A stretch of 64,000 bases of DNA from Chaetorhynchus papuensis (taxonomy: Eukaryota > Chordata > Aves > Passeriformes > Rhipiduridae): contig VWYX01000013.1 in the NCBI GenBank assembly GCA_013396525.1, forward strand, positions 2,439,472-2,503,471, in the 5' to 3' direction. The notes beneath the pieces were generated by a model. The model did no database searches. It was not told where the DNA came from and saw only the letters and a program-made list of their open reading frames with translations. The first letter of the stretch is position 1; each line of letters starts with the position of its first letter. Below are positions 36,341 through 48,600 of the stretch, in pieces. The translations under genes were made by a program, and so were the position numbers.

Positions 36341-36472
36341 ACCCTGAGATTAGCTCAGTTGGAGAGAGCAGGGTGCTAATAATGCTTGGATCCCCAGATG
36401 GGCTTTCACTTAAGAGCTGGACTTGATGATCCTTGTGGGTCCCTTCCAACTCAGAATATTCTGAGACTTTCA
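36341..36472 (+). mobile_element. tRNA-Ile-derived SINE with CR1 tail (TguSINE1-like)
   Basis: The left part reads GATTAGCTCAGTTGG...GGTGCTAATAATGC, matching the A-box and anticodon arm of tRNA-Ile(AAT), with a degenerate B-box region. The right part, from GAGCTGGACTTGATGATCC to CCAACTCAGAATATTCTG, matches the 3' end of CR1 LINEs. This tRNA-Ile-plus-CR1 layout is that of TguSINE1, known from zebra finch and other passerines. The D-loop is shortened (GGAGAGAGC) and the acceptor stem is lost, so it is a retroposed relic and not a working tRNA. The exact ends are approximate. Confidence 0.82.
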
Positions 36473-38786
36473 GTGGACCTCTGTTTTTTTTGGGGTTTAT
36501 TTTTTTTTCAAGCTGAAATATTACATCACTAAGTATGGGAAAGAAACTAAGTGGGACTTACTAATAGAGGCCTTTTCAGTCTACAGATTAATTTTGATAA
36601 TTAGATATAAAGCAATCATTTTGGATAGACTAAAACAGTGCAGTCTTTCATGTCTGCTTTCCATGAATCTATTTTTCCTTTCCCAGGTGCCCGTCAGAGG
36701 TAAATGGTGCTATATTTGACTGAATGCATTTCTGAATAAACTGCATTTTACCCTCTCTTTTTCAGAGACTTCACTTTTAGTGTCTTGGAATTTTACCATC
36801 TTTGGGGCAGGGCTTGGCACAAAGGCAGAAACTAACAATGATCTGAATTTTCAGACTGGCATTTCCCCGAACTAGAAGGAGCTAAAGTGGCACAGAAGGA
36901 ACATGCTGACATGGGATGGCGGTTCTGAGTGAATAAAAAGCTTTATAGGAGTCCTTCCCTTCTCAGAAGCCTGGGACAGAAGTAGGAATAGAAAGAAGAG
37001 ACCATAATTCTGTTTTCCTTGGCTAAACAGCTGTGACAAACCATGTTCTGAGAGTAAAGACAGACTTGGAGCACATAATCACATCTTCCAAAACCTCTCT
37101 ACTCCTGAAAAGCACTCAACATCTGGAACACAGATATTCCTGACTGCTATTGACAAGCTTAACTTGGAGCAGCACAGCATTTTGGAACACGGTCTTAATG
37201 TTACCTATCACCCATGAATCTTCATTTGCTGCTTTTTTGATAGACTGTTGCCATTTTTGCAAAGATGGAAGAATAAGAAACTTCTAAACTTTACATGCAA
37301 TGATAAATTCTCTCTTCAGATGGACTGATGCTGAACTTTCTGGGAGAAGACTCCTATCTGGATTGCTCACTGACCTTGGAGCAAGGGCAGGTGACATACC
37401 CTACTTACTACTATTAATGGAAAATGCAGTTTTAGCACTTTTGCAAGGTGCAGCATATTTGAGTCTTTTGCTGACAACTATACCAACTTTGTTCTTGCAC
37501 AGCTGGGGTACACAGGGCTCAAATATACTCGTGCACACTTATGAAGTAATCTCAAATGAGTATCTTAAAAACAATTTTACTATCAGCTATGTCTTAAGGC
37601 AGCAGGATAAGGATGCAAAATGCCACATCAGACACGCTCTTACACATACACACACTAGCTTAAAATTTTAACTTGTATCTCCTTGTGAGAAGTACTTCTA
37701 TAAGACTAAGATTACAGGCTATAAGGTTTCTTGAAATTGAAACATAAAAAAACCTAGAGCAAAACCACCAGCAAAATGTCCTAATTCAAACAGAATTACA
37801 TTTTTATGAGAAAAATCTAAGAGACTCAGATCATACAACCTGAAAGTCAAATATAGTTTGGCAGATTGCCAGCTTCATTAGGCACACTTAAGGGGGATTT
37901 CAGTTATAATCTTATATAACTGATACGCACCCTATTAGAACAATCTGCTACTAAAAAAGCACAAAACCAATTACTATATCCAATATAAAGCAAAGGGACT
38001 ATTTACTTATAAAGAGGACAGGAAGCTAGAGAATAGTTGCAAAGAAATTTCTTCATTTTTAAGAGATTCAGATCATATTACTTTTTAATGTCAAAAATAA
38101 AGCATGAAATGCCAGAGTTTCTCTCCCATTCTTATAAAAATTGTCCCCATCTTACCACTTAACTTGATTTTTTCCTACTGATTTTCTCCATCAATTCCTG
38201 ATTCCCCCCCCTAATTTTTCAATCCCTTGAAGCAGTTCTTGGCAATAAAATACAGCCCCATATGTCAATATTGGCAGACAGATACATCCAACAGCTGCTA
38301 CATCCCTGCACCTCACTAAGACTTCACCTGCAAGGGCTCTGCCGCTTTCATCCTGGCTCCCACTCTTCTCCCTTTCTCCGTCCAGCACAGCAGTTCTTCT
38401 CTGGCTGGGAAGGCCAGTAAGTGCTGCCTTTACAGACCTAGTGCAGCTGCCTCTGTGCTCTCTGGAGCAGCCAGAAGAGGCTGCCCTGACAGCAGAGTGG
38501 AAAGAATGCTTCAGCATAGTGAAAACAAAACTCTTCAGTTTGACATCCTGGGACCACTCAAGCAGTGACCAGCGGCAGATGATCAAAACTGGGCTGGTCA
38601 CAATGAAAGGGCTCCCCAGCTATTCGTTTACGTGTCACTCAAGGGCACAACCATTATTTACTGCACTGCCACGGAAATGCTACTCCCTTAGACTGCCACC
38701 AGAACAGAACTATGCATTTCTACACTACCCTGATGACATGAGAACACATGAGCCCCAAGAAATGCAGAAGCATAAGGTTTTTACAT

Positions 38787-38809
<23 letters not shown>
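38787..38809. repeat. (CA)n microsatellite followed by (TA)n
   Basis: Eleven or more CA repeats run directly into a short TA stretch (TATATATAAAT). This is a typical polymorphic dinucleotide tract with no coding meaning. Confidence 0.95.
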
Positions 38810-38817
<8 letters not shown>

Positions 38818-38828
38818 AATATTTGTGC

Positions 38829-38840
38829 ACACACACACAC
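38829..38840. repeat. Short (CA)n tract
   Basis: Six CA dinucleotides lie 19 nt after the larger CA tract. The spacer is TA-rich, so both may derive from one interrupted microsatellite. Confidence 0.8.
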
Positions 38841-39159
38841 AAATATAGTATGCGTAAACTTTATTTTAGAAATAAACCAAATGTTGATTACCGTGCATCT
38901 CCAAAAGGCAAGAACTACAAGAGACACAAGAAAGACACAAAATTTTGGCTACTTCTAATTAAAACTAGAAACATGAGGTTGCCCAATTATGCTCCCATCA
39001 GCATTCTCCTTTTCGTCAACACACAATATTATATTCACAAGGCCGCTGATTACGCACGCTGTATTCCAAATTATATAAGAGTAGAAGAATGTGAAAAACC
39101 CATTACCAACAATCAGTTCATTGTATGAGTTCATACACAGATTTCCCACAATTTCCTAC

Positions 39160-39335
39160 CGTTCTAATTGCTGTAGGGATTCCAGATTCATCTACCGGGC
39201 CAATCCCTGCATAATGTGGAGCTTTAATTACTGTAATTTTTTTTTCTTCTTCTGAGGATCTACAGATTGGTATTGTACTGGTGGTGGTGGTGCTGCCAAC
39301 ATTCTGAACATGCTGTGAGTATGTCTCTGTGGACT
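39160..39335 (-). CDS. SORBS2: SORBS2 E8, N-terminal half of SoHo domain
   Basis: This 176-bp exon is phase 1 to 0. It encodes ESTETYSQHVQNV, a Thr-rich run (STTTTST), then RSSEEEKKITVIKAPHY and GIGPVDESGIPTAIRT. The second part is the start of the sorbin-homology (SoHo) domain. In the full concatenated protein it covers residues about 500-558, with SoHo starting near 535. SoHo binds lipid-raft proteins such as flotillin in this family. The acceptor is TTATCTTTACAG and the donor is GTAGGA. Sequence identity to mammalian SORBS2 is high by eye. Confidence 0.97.
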
Positions 39336-41333
39336 CTGTAAAGATAACATGACAGAATATTGTGTAATGACACAATAATCATATTTGGCAGTTAAAACAC
39401 ACTTCCCCACTTTAGTATGCTGTACAAAGACTGACAATCTTAATCACATACATATACATTATTCTAAAGAAATATCATCTTAACTAGGGCTTTGCCCTGC
39501 TTAATGTTACATTAACAGAATGAATATTTTTAAGAAACAAATTGTGACATACAATGTTCTTTCCTTAGCGTGTGTTAATATGTTTATGTGACTCTACATA
39601 TATTCCATAAAAATGGTCTTTGGTAACCTGGCACCTGCAGAGCAATCTGATGATCCACCTACAGTAATTCAGGTGAACTGTTCAGGCTGCTACTGTTTTG
39701 TAGTGACTTGCAATATTTTGACCCTTCCCCCTCAAATCTTCCTTTGTAACTAATGAAATTAATATATAACTATTACCATTTCCTTCTAAAATGCAGAGTA
39801 CTTTACTTAACAAAAAACACCTGAGTGTGATGTGACACAAAAATTTGAACTTCTGCAGATAATACACTCCTTCCTGTATACAGGAAAAAGAGCCCTACTC
39901 CTTCAGGCAGCAGGTTTCAGTAAATTAGTGGGCTGCTATGACAAAGCCTCTGTTTTGCAAGTGCAGGTACAGTGAGACATTTCCACTGCAGAATAAAGGA
40001 ATGCAGGGAGTGGAAATACATGTTCTAACACTAATGGTGACAGTTACAATTGACTTTCATGAAGCATGAATATCCTCTGATTATTCTGAAGAAACAAATA
40101 GGAATTGCAATATGAGTCTGCAAAAGGAGCTCTGGTGACTGAAAGCTCTAATTTTAATTTGAATATTTCTGCTCACTCCCACTGCGGTGGTGGCTTTGGT
40201 ATGGCTGTTTCAGCTGTTTACTCAAGTCTGAAATCCTGTAAATAATTCAGTGCTACACATATATGGCGAGGGGCAACTCTGTGTGGCAAACGTCTGAATA
40301 TTTGGAACTTTTTCCCAAAATGCATGATGTTAAATTTAGAAAACATTTTGGATTTGATCCTTCATTCTTCATAGGCCTCAAACGAAGGCCATCGGGGTAT
40401 TTTTACATGAGCAAAGAGAATTATATCAGGCTGTTACTGTGGAACACAGAACTTCAGCATCATACAAGAGTGAAAGTCATGGGAAAATACATATTTTAGG
40501 TATATCCAAACCCGTACTGATAGGCCTTTAGATCAGCAAACTGGAAGCAATCAAAAAACCTAGAATTCTGGGATGTGGAGAAACCCATGTATACAGTTTT
40601 TGTACTTATTACTATGATGACAGCAGCATTTTACTAAGATGTAATTCTCAGAGCGAGAACTGTCACCTAATTTCCCTGCAAGCACAACAAAAATGTAAAC
40701 TCTGGGACCACAGTCAAGTTATCTTGCATGCATAATCTTATCTGAATATGCAAAACACTTGTAGAAAAAGCAGCAAGGAAATAATTCTCTTGGCAAAACA
40801 GGAATATACTGGCAAAGAGCCTAAGGCTGGTAATATTTGGTTTGTGTTTAATTTTTAAATTGAACATGCCCTAAAAAATAACATGGACAAATTTTAGATT
40901 GATGTGGCTTTGGGTTTTTAAAAGCCCAGAGCCTCTCCCTTTGCTGGCAGTATTTTTGCTGAGGAATTATGGTAGTTGTGGGGAGTAGTAAAGTGCAAAG
41001 TTGGCCCTTGGTTTCTTAAGGCTAAATCTGAAGGGGCTGGACAGGTTGAGCTCTTTTGATAGATGCCCTTTCTTTGGTAAAGACAGTAGAAAATTGGCAA
41101 GAGGTTAGCTCTCACACCTAGGTCTTAAAACTTAACAGCACCTCCAGTTCAGGATCACTATTGTACCTAACAAGAAATGCTATTATTTTTTTTTGCATTT
41201 ACTTCCCAAGGTAGGTGAATAGACAATACCTTCATTATGGACGTGAAGCACTCTGCAATTGTTTGCAGTCTTTGCCACATGAATCAGAATATGCTGTGTA
41301 ATGTATAAAGCAAACATTCTGTGTGAGGCTTAC
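39336..41333. other. Intron 7 (2.0 kb)
   Basis: The sequence is AT-rich with no recognised repeat or exon. A TGCATG hexamer, the RBFOX recognition core, occurs on the transcript strand near 40730, about 600 nt downstream of E7. One hexamer is weak evidence. Confidence 0.55.
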
Positions 41334-41478
41334 CCATCATCCTGCCATGCTGCATGATAACAATGTTGGAATTGAGTGAAGCTGGTGGAGGGTAAGCTGA
41401 AGAAGGGGAAAAAGGCCTTTGAAAGTGACTCACTGGGCTGGCAGCAGTGCCAGAATTCCCATTCACTGTGATCTGAGC
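41334..41478 (-). CDS. SORBS2: SORBS2 E7, QITVNG / QHG exon
   Basis: This 145-bp exon is phase 0 to 1. It encodes AQITVNGNSGTAASPV, then FQRPFSPSSAYPPP, then NSNIVIMQHGRMM. It matches the SQITVNGNSG...RPFSPSAYS...MQHG region of mammalian SORBS2. The SPSSAYP...QH pattern also recalls the same position in SORBS1. The acceptor is TTGTCTCTCTCAG and the donor is GTAAGC. The RPFSPSSAYPPP stretch is proline-rich with SP sites. Confidence 0.95.
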
Positions 41479-44400
41479 CTGAGAGAGACAAAACAACATC
41501 CCATTAAACTACACACAAAGCTCTCCGAGTGCTATCCCAAAGAAAGAGCGATGCGAGACTGTCATCCACGCAACAATTACCAGTTGTCAGGTACACAGCC
41601 CTAAGGCAGCTGCATTCACTGAAACACAAAATTTATCACAAAGGGAGCAGAATGTCTTCCTCAGACACCTTGTACCTCCCCTCTTCTCTCCTTGTGTGTG
41701 CTGCCTGTGGCACATGCTGTCGTGGGAAGGTGACGGAAAGACCACGGTCAAGGCAATGCAGATGGCACAAACAAGGTTTGCAGATGTCTGACAGCAATAT
41801 AAAATGAAGGTGGCAGTAAATGTTCCTAACATTGTGTGACAAAGGCTGTCCGCCACAGATCCCTCACAGACCAAGAGACACATTCCCTTAGTGCCCATGC
41901 TCAAGCACTACTGATATTAATGGGAGCTTCTGTGCAGACTGAAGGGAAAAGTCTCATTAGAACTTAGAACATAGAAGAGTGAGTGAGCAAAAATTTCTTT
42001 TAAAAATGGAAGCCAGCTGGAGTGACTGTGGGATGCTGATATGTAATCTATCACAATAAAAATAAATAGCACCAATTAAAAAAAACCAACAACCCACAAC
42101 CACAAAATGACAGAACAAATTCAAAAATGGGAGAGCTACGCAAACTGGGAATAAAGCAATAAGCACCTAAAGCCATTTAGGCTTTAGTCACTAGAGGTAC
42201 TTCACAAGAGGAAACTTTCTGTCCCCAGGCGTAGAATCCCTGCATCAGGGCTGCATCACTTTTATGGGGAGTATTGAAAGAATCAAAACTGAGATAATGA
42301 GAAAGCATTGAATGAAATAAGAGGGTTGTGAATATTTCAGCAGAAAAGCAAGGGAAGCTCTCTGCAACATCTCCTTTAATGCAGAATTGTTCTTTAAATC
42401 TGAATTAGAAGAACTACAAACTTTGCTCAATTATATGTAACAAATGAACTAAAACATGCTGCAGATGTAAACAAGAGACTACCTGAAGCAGCAAAGCATA
42501 AATAAAACCATATTAAAATGCATATTATTTTTACAAATAAAAATCAAATGATTAATGGCCTTCTGTATACATTTTTATTTCAGAGATTACTGAATTGATT
42601 TGAAATTTTTAACATCTTGGCCTCCCATAGCTGAGAGAGAAAAACAATTTCTGGGTCTTATGCAGACATCATGTGAACTCCTAGATGCATTCAGGGGTTT
42701 CTCATTTTAAGGATGCCTGTTTTCATATGTGAGCTGAAAAGCTGCTCTTGTGGTGATGTCTCCATTGAAAGTTTTGTGTTTAAATGTCTCCTCTCTTAAT
42801 AAATTCTAGAATCAAAACTAAGTTGGCTTTTCTTACATGATCCTCTCCTCCTCCAAAAAAACCCCAACAACTTGGGAGATGTAAGAATAGAAAAGCTACA
42901 TAACTGAAAGACAGCATTTCAAGAAGTATGAAGGCATGTTTTCAGATAAGGTTTTAAGATGAGGCCAGCCATCTCTCCTCCACTTCAGGTGTTCACCCAT
43001 TCTCTTTTCCTACATACTGTCTTTGTGGGAAAGCTCGTTTCCAGGGAAAGCAGGGTGCAACTACGTGCAGAGCCTTACACCTTCTTACTCATTTACTGTG
43101 GCTTTTGTTTCTCTGGGGAGAATTGGTATGAGTTCTTTGCAGACTGGAAAGATACTCCTATGAATTTCAGTAATAAAAAATTTAGATATGCCTGAGGAGG
43201 ATGTTACCAAATAGCTCAGTTAAGACAGTAAGGTAATTACACTAAGTAGTACACAATATCATGAAAACAGGACCCACACAAGTAGTTGAAGGACATCAGT
43301 CATAAATGTGTATGTGGCATGTTCATACAGGACATTTTTGGGTTTGCTTCTAAAGGTCTCAGAGAGGATCTCAGCTCAGCTATAATTTCTTAGTTTCTAA
43401 TGATTTTCTCTCTGTCTGTAAAGGTGGCTATTTCATTTGTTTATCTGATGCATCTTGCATGGTTTATAGGGTTAGCTATAAATGATAGTTTTATGGTTTC
43501 AAAGACCTTTCCCTCCCTTGGAATCATTTGGAAGTTACTGATATTTCAATCAGAATGTGACACTTTACGTCCAGATGACAGTTTATTCCCAGATTTTACA
43601 GGGAAGTGAAATAATTTAAGATACCTATTAATGAATTAGACATTTTGTTTTCCTAGGTAATCTTTGTGGGGAAAGAAGACAATATGGAAGAAGACCCCTA
43701 TTCAACCAAAATGCACCTATTTTCCAGTTTAATGGGAAAATAACAATTTTTCATAGTGTTCCTTTCCCTAGGAACCTCTATTAATTTTTTTTCTCCAGTA
43801 TACTTAACCTGTCTTCCACTGCAAGTAGAGCCACCTACTTCTGCAGCAAGATAAACAGTATCTTGTAAAAATTCCCCCTAGGTATCAGGTTTAAAATTCC
43901 TGTCATTTGCCTGAGCATCTGAAAGAGCAGCTCTCTGGATTTCTGAATCAGAACAGGAGAAGACATCCATCTGGGACTGGAGCTGCTTCCTAACTTTCTC
44001 TCTGCTGAGACAGAGAGAGAGGTCCCATTATGGATGTCTGAGCAGTTCTTTGCAAGAATGCTGCACAACACATACCTGACCTCAAGACACTGAATTAGGC
44101 TAAAATACTCAGAATTGACTGAAGTTCGTGACAGTCACGGAACTCTGGAAAAGGCAAAAATCTAACGTGTACTTCCATTTCCAAGCTTCCCTTAGATTCT
44201 ACAATTTCAAACTATGTAAGCAAGAAGAACCCTCGAAAATTATTTTATAGGGAATATGTTCAGGCTTGAAAATTACAGTATGCTGAAGTATTTGAACAAA
44301 GTTTGAGGACTGCTGTGACCCAGTAAAACTTTGGATTCAGAACATCCCTCTGTTTTGCAATTCAGCAATGAATTGCTCAATTTAAATGAAGGCTTTGTTC

Positions 44401-45176
44401 TGACTCATTTTAATCATGTGGATAATCTCAAAAGAAATCAGAAGTGATCTGGGTTTGACCCAGATTCCATACCTTCTTTCTCCCCATATATGAGTATACT
44501 ACGGTACAGAAAAGTGAATGCATATCTGAAGTGTCTAACTGCATACTGGTTTTTCCCTTGACTTAACCAAGAGAAAAGTAACAGGACACTTCGGTAATAC
44601 AAGGTTATTTATGCAGTTCAGTCCTATAAGAAACTGTGCTTAGGAGAGGAAAAGGTTAATTAGAGGAGAGAAAACCAGTTTTGTGCAGTCAGTCGTCATG
44701 GCTGGGGAAAAAACTGCATTAAATACTGCCAAAATTTACTATGAATTTACGAATTACATTATTGAAATCTGCATCTCAGTGTAAATCAAAAATGGTAGTA
44801 GTCCAGAGCCTACAAACTCCACAAACCTGTAAATTGTTAACAATATTTTAAACAAATCTCTTCAAACTCTATGGAATGCTTGCTTTTAATGCATTTGGAA
44901 CAGGAATTTCTTGAATTTATTTTCTTTTAAACCAAGTGTTTGATACACCTTAGCTGACCACACAAATGTGCAACAATCATTTCCTACTCCCAAATCTGCT
45001 ATGTCAATGATTTTTTTTTAAAAACAACTGTTGCAAAACACTGTCAGACTGCGACCATGGAAAATTACTACCAAAATACTTGTCTGTGTAATGGGGTAAC
45101 AGACAAGGTCGAAGTCTGTTCCCTTTTGACAACCTGTTCGAACAAAACGGAGGAGGAAAAAAGGAAGCATAATTAC
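41479..45176. other. Intron 6 (3.7 kb)
   Basis: Short unexplained open frames occur on both strands at 41529-41904. An A-rich low-complexity run lies at about 42055-42110. No exon or clear transposon is seen. Confidence 0.6.
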
Positions 45177-45656
45177 ATGAGAAGTGGCAGCAGTGTTGGT
45201 TAAGGTGGTGCCATCTGACACAGCAGACATCTGGCTCAAGGTTGGGGAAGGAGTTTCAGAGCAGTCAGTGGTATCATAGCTACAAGTCTGCAGCTCATCT
45301 AGAATGGCTGTGGAGGACTCACTCACTGTGCGGGAGGAGCACTCGCTCATGGCAGAGTCTGTGCTCACAGAGGCTGTGTCGGTCCTGTGGATAGCACTGT
45401 CGGGAGCTAGGGATGGGCACTTATAGGAAAACTGTGAGAGGGCTGGGGTCTTATAAAAGCGTGAAGGCAAAAAATCGTCAAGCGTTGGCAAAAAATATGG
45501 TACTAGATGGGTGCCACTGTCTGGTGAGAAAGAGGCTCTGTTAACTGGTACCACAGGAGAAGGAAGAGGCAGTGGAGAAGCTTCTGTTGCTGTTTGTCTG
45601 TGTGTCTGTGAAGCATTTACCTCCATCACAGGGGCAGTTACTTTCTGGTTTCCAAG
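45177..45656 (-). CDS. SORBS2: SORBS2 E6, cassette exon with PTLDDFLP motif (160 codons)
   Basis: This 480-bp exon is phase 0-0. It has a strong acceptor (polypyrimidine run ending CTCAAATCTCAG) and a GTAATT donor. It encodes LGNQKVTAPVMEV, a Pro-rich stretch, then HLVPYFLPTLDDFLPSRF and a long Ser/Thr-rich tail ending AATSH. SORBS1 long isoforms carry FPTLDDFIPPHL between the same flanking exons (from recall), so this looks like the orthologous slot in the paralogue. The many SP, TP and acidic-Ser sites suggest a disordered phospho-regulated spacer upstream of the SoHo domain; that is inference. Inclusion is probably isoform-specific because short SORBS2 proteins run directly from SPTQ to QITVNG. 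Confidence 0.87.
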
Positions 45657-48600
45657 CTGAGATTTGAGGAAAAAAAAAAATAAGAAAAGAAACAGATTAC
45701 TTAATGAATAAAGAACTTTTCCCTTTGCCTCTTGCTGGGTGTGGGGGAATTACAAAAGTGTAAGTATTTCAGCCACCCGAGGAAGTTCACATTCACAAAG
45801 ATTAGGAAATAAATCAACCACGCTCTATATTAGAGTAGGACAACATGAAAGAAATGAATGCATAAAATACTAGTGGAAGCAAAGCCAGAAACCATAGTGT
45901 GCTGAGGATGAATATTCATAATGTACTGCATATATTAATGATCTCCATTGTGCATTGAGAGGGTTCACACTATTTTATACTTCACAAAAATATGAAGAGA
46001 GAATGTCATGTCCGTTTAGTTTTCAAAGGAAAAAAAAATCTCTCTGCAAGTCTGATCTCTGTAAATGTTACACTTTTTTTTGGTCAAGGACAGGTATGCG
46101 TTTGAAATTAACTGTAATATAAAGATGGGCAGGACTGCCAGCTATACAGAAACACTATTAATGAATGTTCATATGATCTGCAAGAAATAGGCAGTGGAAT
46201 TTTTTGCCTCTTGTGACTGAATACATCTTCTCCACTGCCTCTCTAATAAAAATATTTGGACGATCTCAGAATTTCCAAGCACCCTGGAAGCACCCTGTCA
46301 ACCTACTCTACAAGGTGTACACATAGAAGCATTTTCAACATTAGGAGACATAAGGATTGTTAGAGTAACTGGTATAAATCTGGAGAACGAAGACTGGGAG
46401 CACAAGAACAGGACATACTGAAAACAAAACATTCGAGTTGTTTGGGTTCAGCACAGTTCCTTAAAAGTAGAAGGGAACATTCTCTCATGAGAGTGCTTCT
46501 GAAAACTGTCTCACAATGTATGAGCTTTATGTTCTGTTATTTCAGATCAGTCACAGGGCACTCAGTTTAAACTAGTCCTGCAACTGGCTTTTTGCCTCTG
46601 CAACTTCTTTTTGAACTAAAGCAAGTTGGCACCTAATATTTGTTAAACAGCTGCACAAATCCTTCTATACTGCCTATTAACCACAAGCTTTCAACCAATC
46701 CCTAAGTATTCAAAATACTGCCTACTTCAGCACTAATGGTTTCACTGCTGATAGGGCTGAGGAAATCTGGAATAGCTGCTGGGAAAGTGTGTTTGGGATT
46801 TTAAATTTATGTAAAACAGAGCACAGTAAGATACTATACGTAGTAAATACTACTTTAAAAAGCAACATTCAGCCATACATATCACATTGTTATCAGTAAT
46901 ATGGTTATTTCCTATGCTTAGACTAGGCAGATGTCTTTAATCATTCAAAAAATGTTTCAAGCCATCAGATTAAAATGCCATTTTGGCATTTTAATCCAAA
47001 ATCTGAAAATATCTTCTAAAGCCCTTATGGAAGACTTGGAACACAACCCAGATTATGCTACTTACAAGAGGTCACTGGGGTTCCAGTTGCATAATTCTTG
47101 TTGAGATCAACTAGAATTTACACAAATAACCTTACTGAGGTCAATGGGACCATCCCTATGAATAAGCACTACAGAAAAGAATCTTAAGTATGTGAACAGA
47201 TATCTATTACCAATTGATTCAAAAGAAATTTTTGGCATCACTGGATCTCTAGGGTACACAAAAGTAGGCAAAAGCTGTTGTTAAAATCTGCAGTGAAAAC
47301 GGTGAAGAAACTTAGTCAAACAGCTTAAAATCCAAATCTTATTCACAGCAATGTTTCAAATCCACAATTGAACACCCCCTGCCCCCCAGCTTAATCTTTT
47401 CATAGAGGAAATCTGAACAGATTATGTCTTAATAAAAATAATCAATATGTATTGAGTGTATGACTGTAAAAGGACATAGTATTTACAGAGAGAACTAATT
47501 TGCCAATGGAAACATCAAAAGAACAATGAAATACTATTAAAAATAATTTCATGAGAAATTAAGATGATTATACAGCACAATACATCAGGGATTTAAGACG
47601 TGTGCATTTACATACACATATAAGAAACTGTAATTTCACCTCACAGGTACATAAAGGGAAGACAGAATCATCATTCATGATGATTTTCATAATCTGTGTC
47701 ATCAGATCATCACATCAAGATCTCCAGCAAAAGACAGGAACCAGGAGATCATACTGTAATTATGAGGCAGAGCCAAAAAGAAGCTCTGAAGTTCTTGAGA
47801 CCAGATATCCTCTCAGCATCCCCAAAGAAAAGTTACATATGACTGAGCCAAAATGTGTAAATTTATCTCTATATTGTTAAAACAACAGGGTATTTTGGGG
47901 AGTTGAGAAAACTAGTAAATCTTCTGGCTTTGAACTGAGAAGATTTCTTGCATGCTTGAGAAAAGAAGGGATGGAAAACACAAGAACAGATATTGAGGGT
48001 GCATCCAGAGAGCTAATGAAACTGAGATTTTAAAGAACTTAATTCATTGTGTTTGGCAAATAATAGCTGATCATCAAGCCAAATTCTTAGAAAGAATATA
48101 AAGTTATCAGTTTTACAAGGCAGAAGGAAGAAATGCAGCAATTCTAGGGACTGATTCCCAACATGAAGCTTCTTGGCTTCATAGAGCAGAACCTCTATTT
48201 TGCCTGGCTCTAGAATTCTTTTGTATATATCTCTCTGGGAAAGAGTGACTGAAATTGGGATTTAAAACTGTATTGTTTTTGAAAACTGATTTACACTACT
48301 TTAAAAAAAAAAGAATGTTTGTAATCTCAAACACATACAACTGGCTACTACTAATCCATATTTTTCACTGTGCATGCAATCTCATCTATGAATCATATTT
48401 TCTTATATTTTTCACAGGGAAAAATATGAGAAAGACAAGGCTGAATGCATTCCAGAAAACTTTTAATACTGGTTCCATTCAGCATGCTTCAGATTAGGTT
48501 TGTTATTGATATAGCCCAAGAAACGCTAGCAGAAGTCAGGCAGATTAAATGCCAAACAAGTACTTAAACAATTAGATTGATGAAAAACTAGCTAGACTAT

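Larger units (their letters stand above)
33826..39159. other. Intron 8 (5.3 kb) with avian retroposons
   Basis: This intron holds a CR1 3' fragment (34.7 kb), a tRNA-Ile/CR1 SINE (36.3 kb) and two CA microsatellites (38.8 kb). It also has unexplained open frames on both strands at 35480-35863 and 38191-38818. I searched for a known alternative first exon (MKATTPLQ in human) and did not find it. Confidence 0.65.

Noticed and set aside
36351..36410. Functional tRNA-Ile gene
   Set aside because: The A-box and anticodon arm are visible, but the acceptor stem is gone, the B-box is damaged, and a CR1 tail follows. It is a SINE head.
33826..39159. Alternative first exon encoding MKATTPLQ
   Set aside because: No minus-strand ATG with this short coding sequence and a following donor was found in intron 8.
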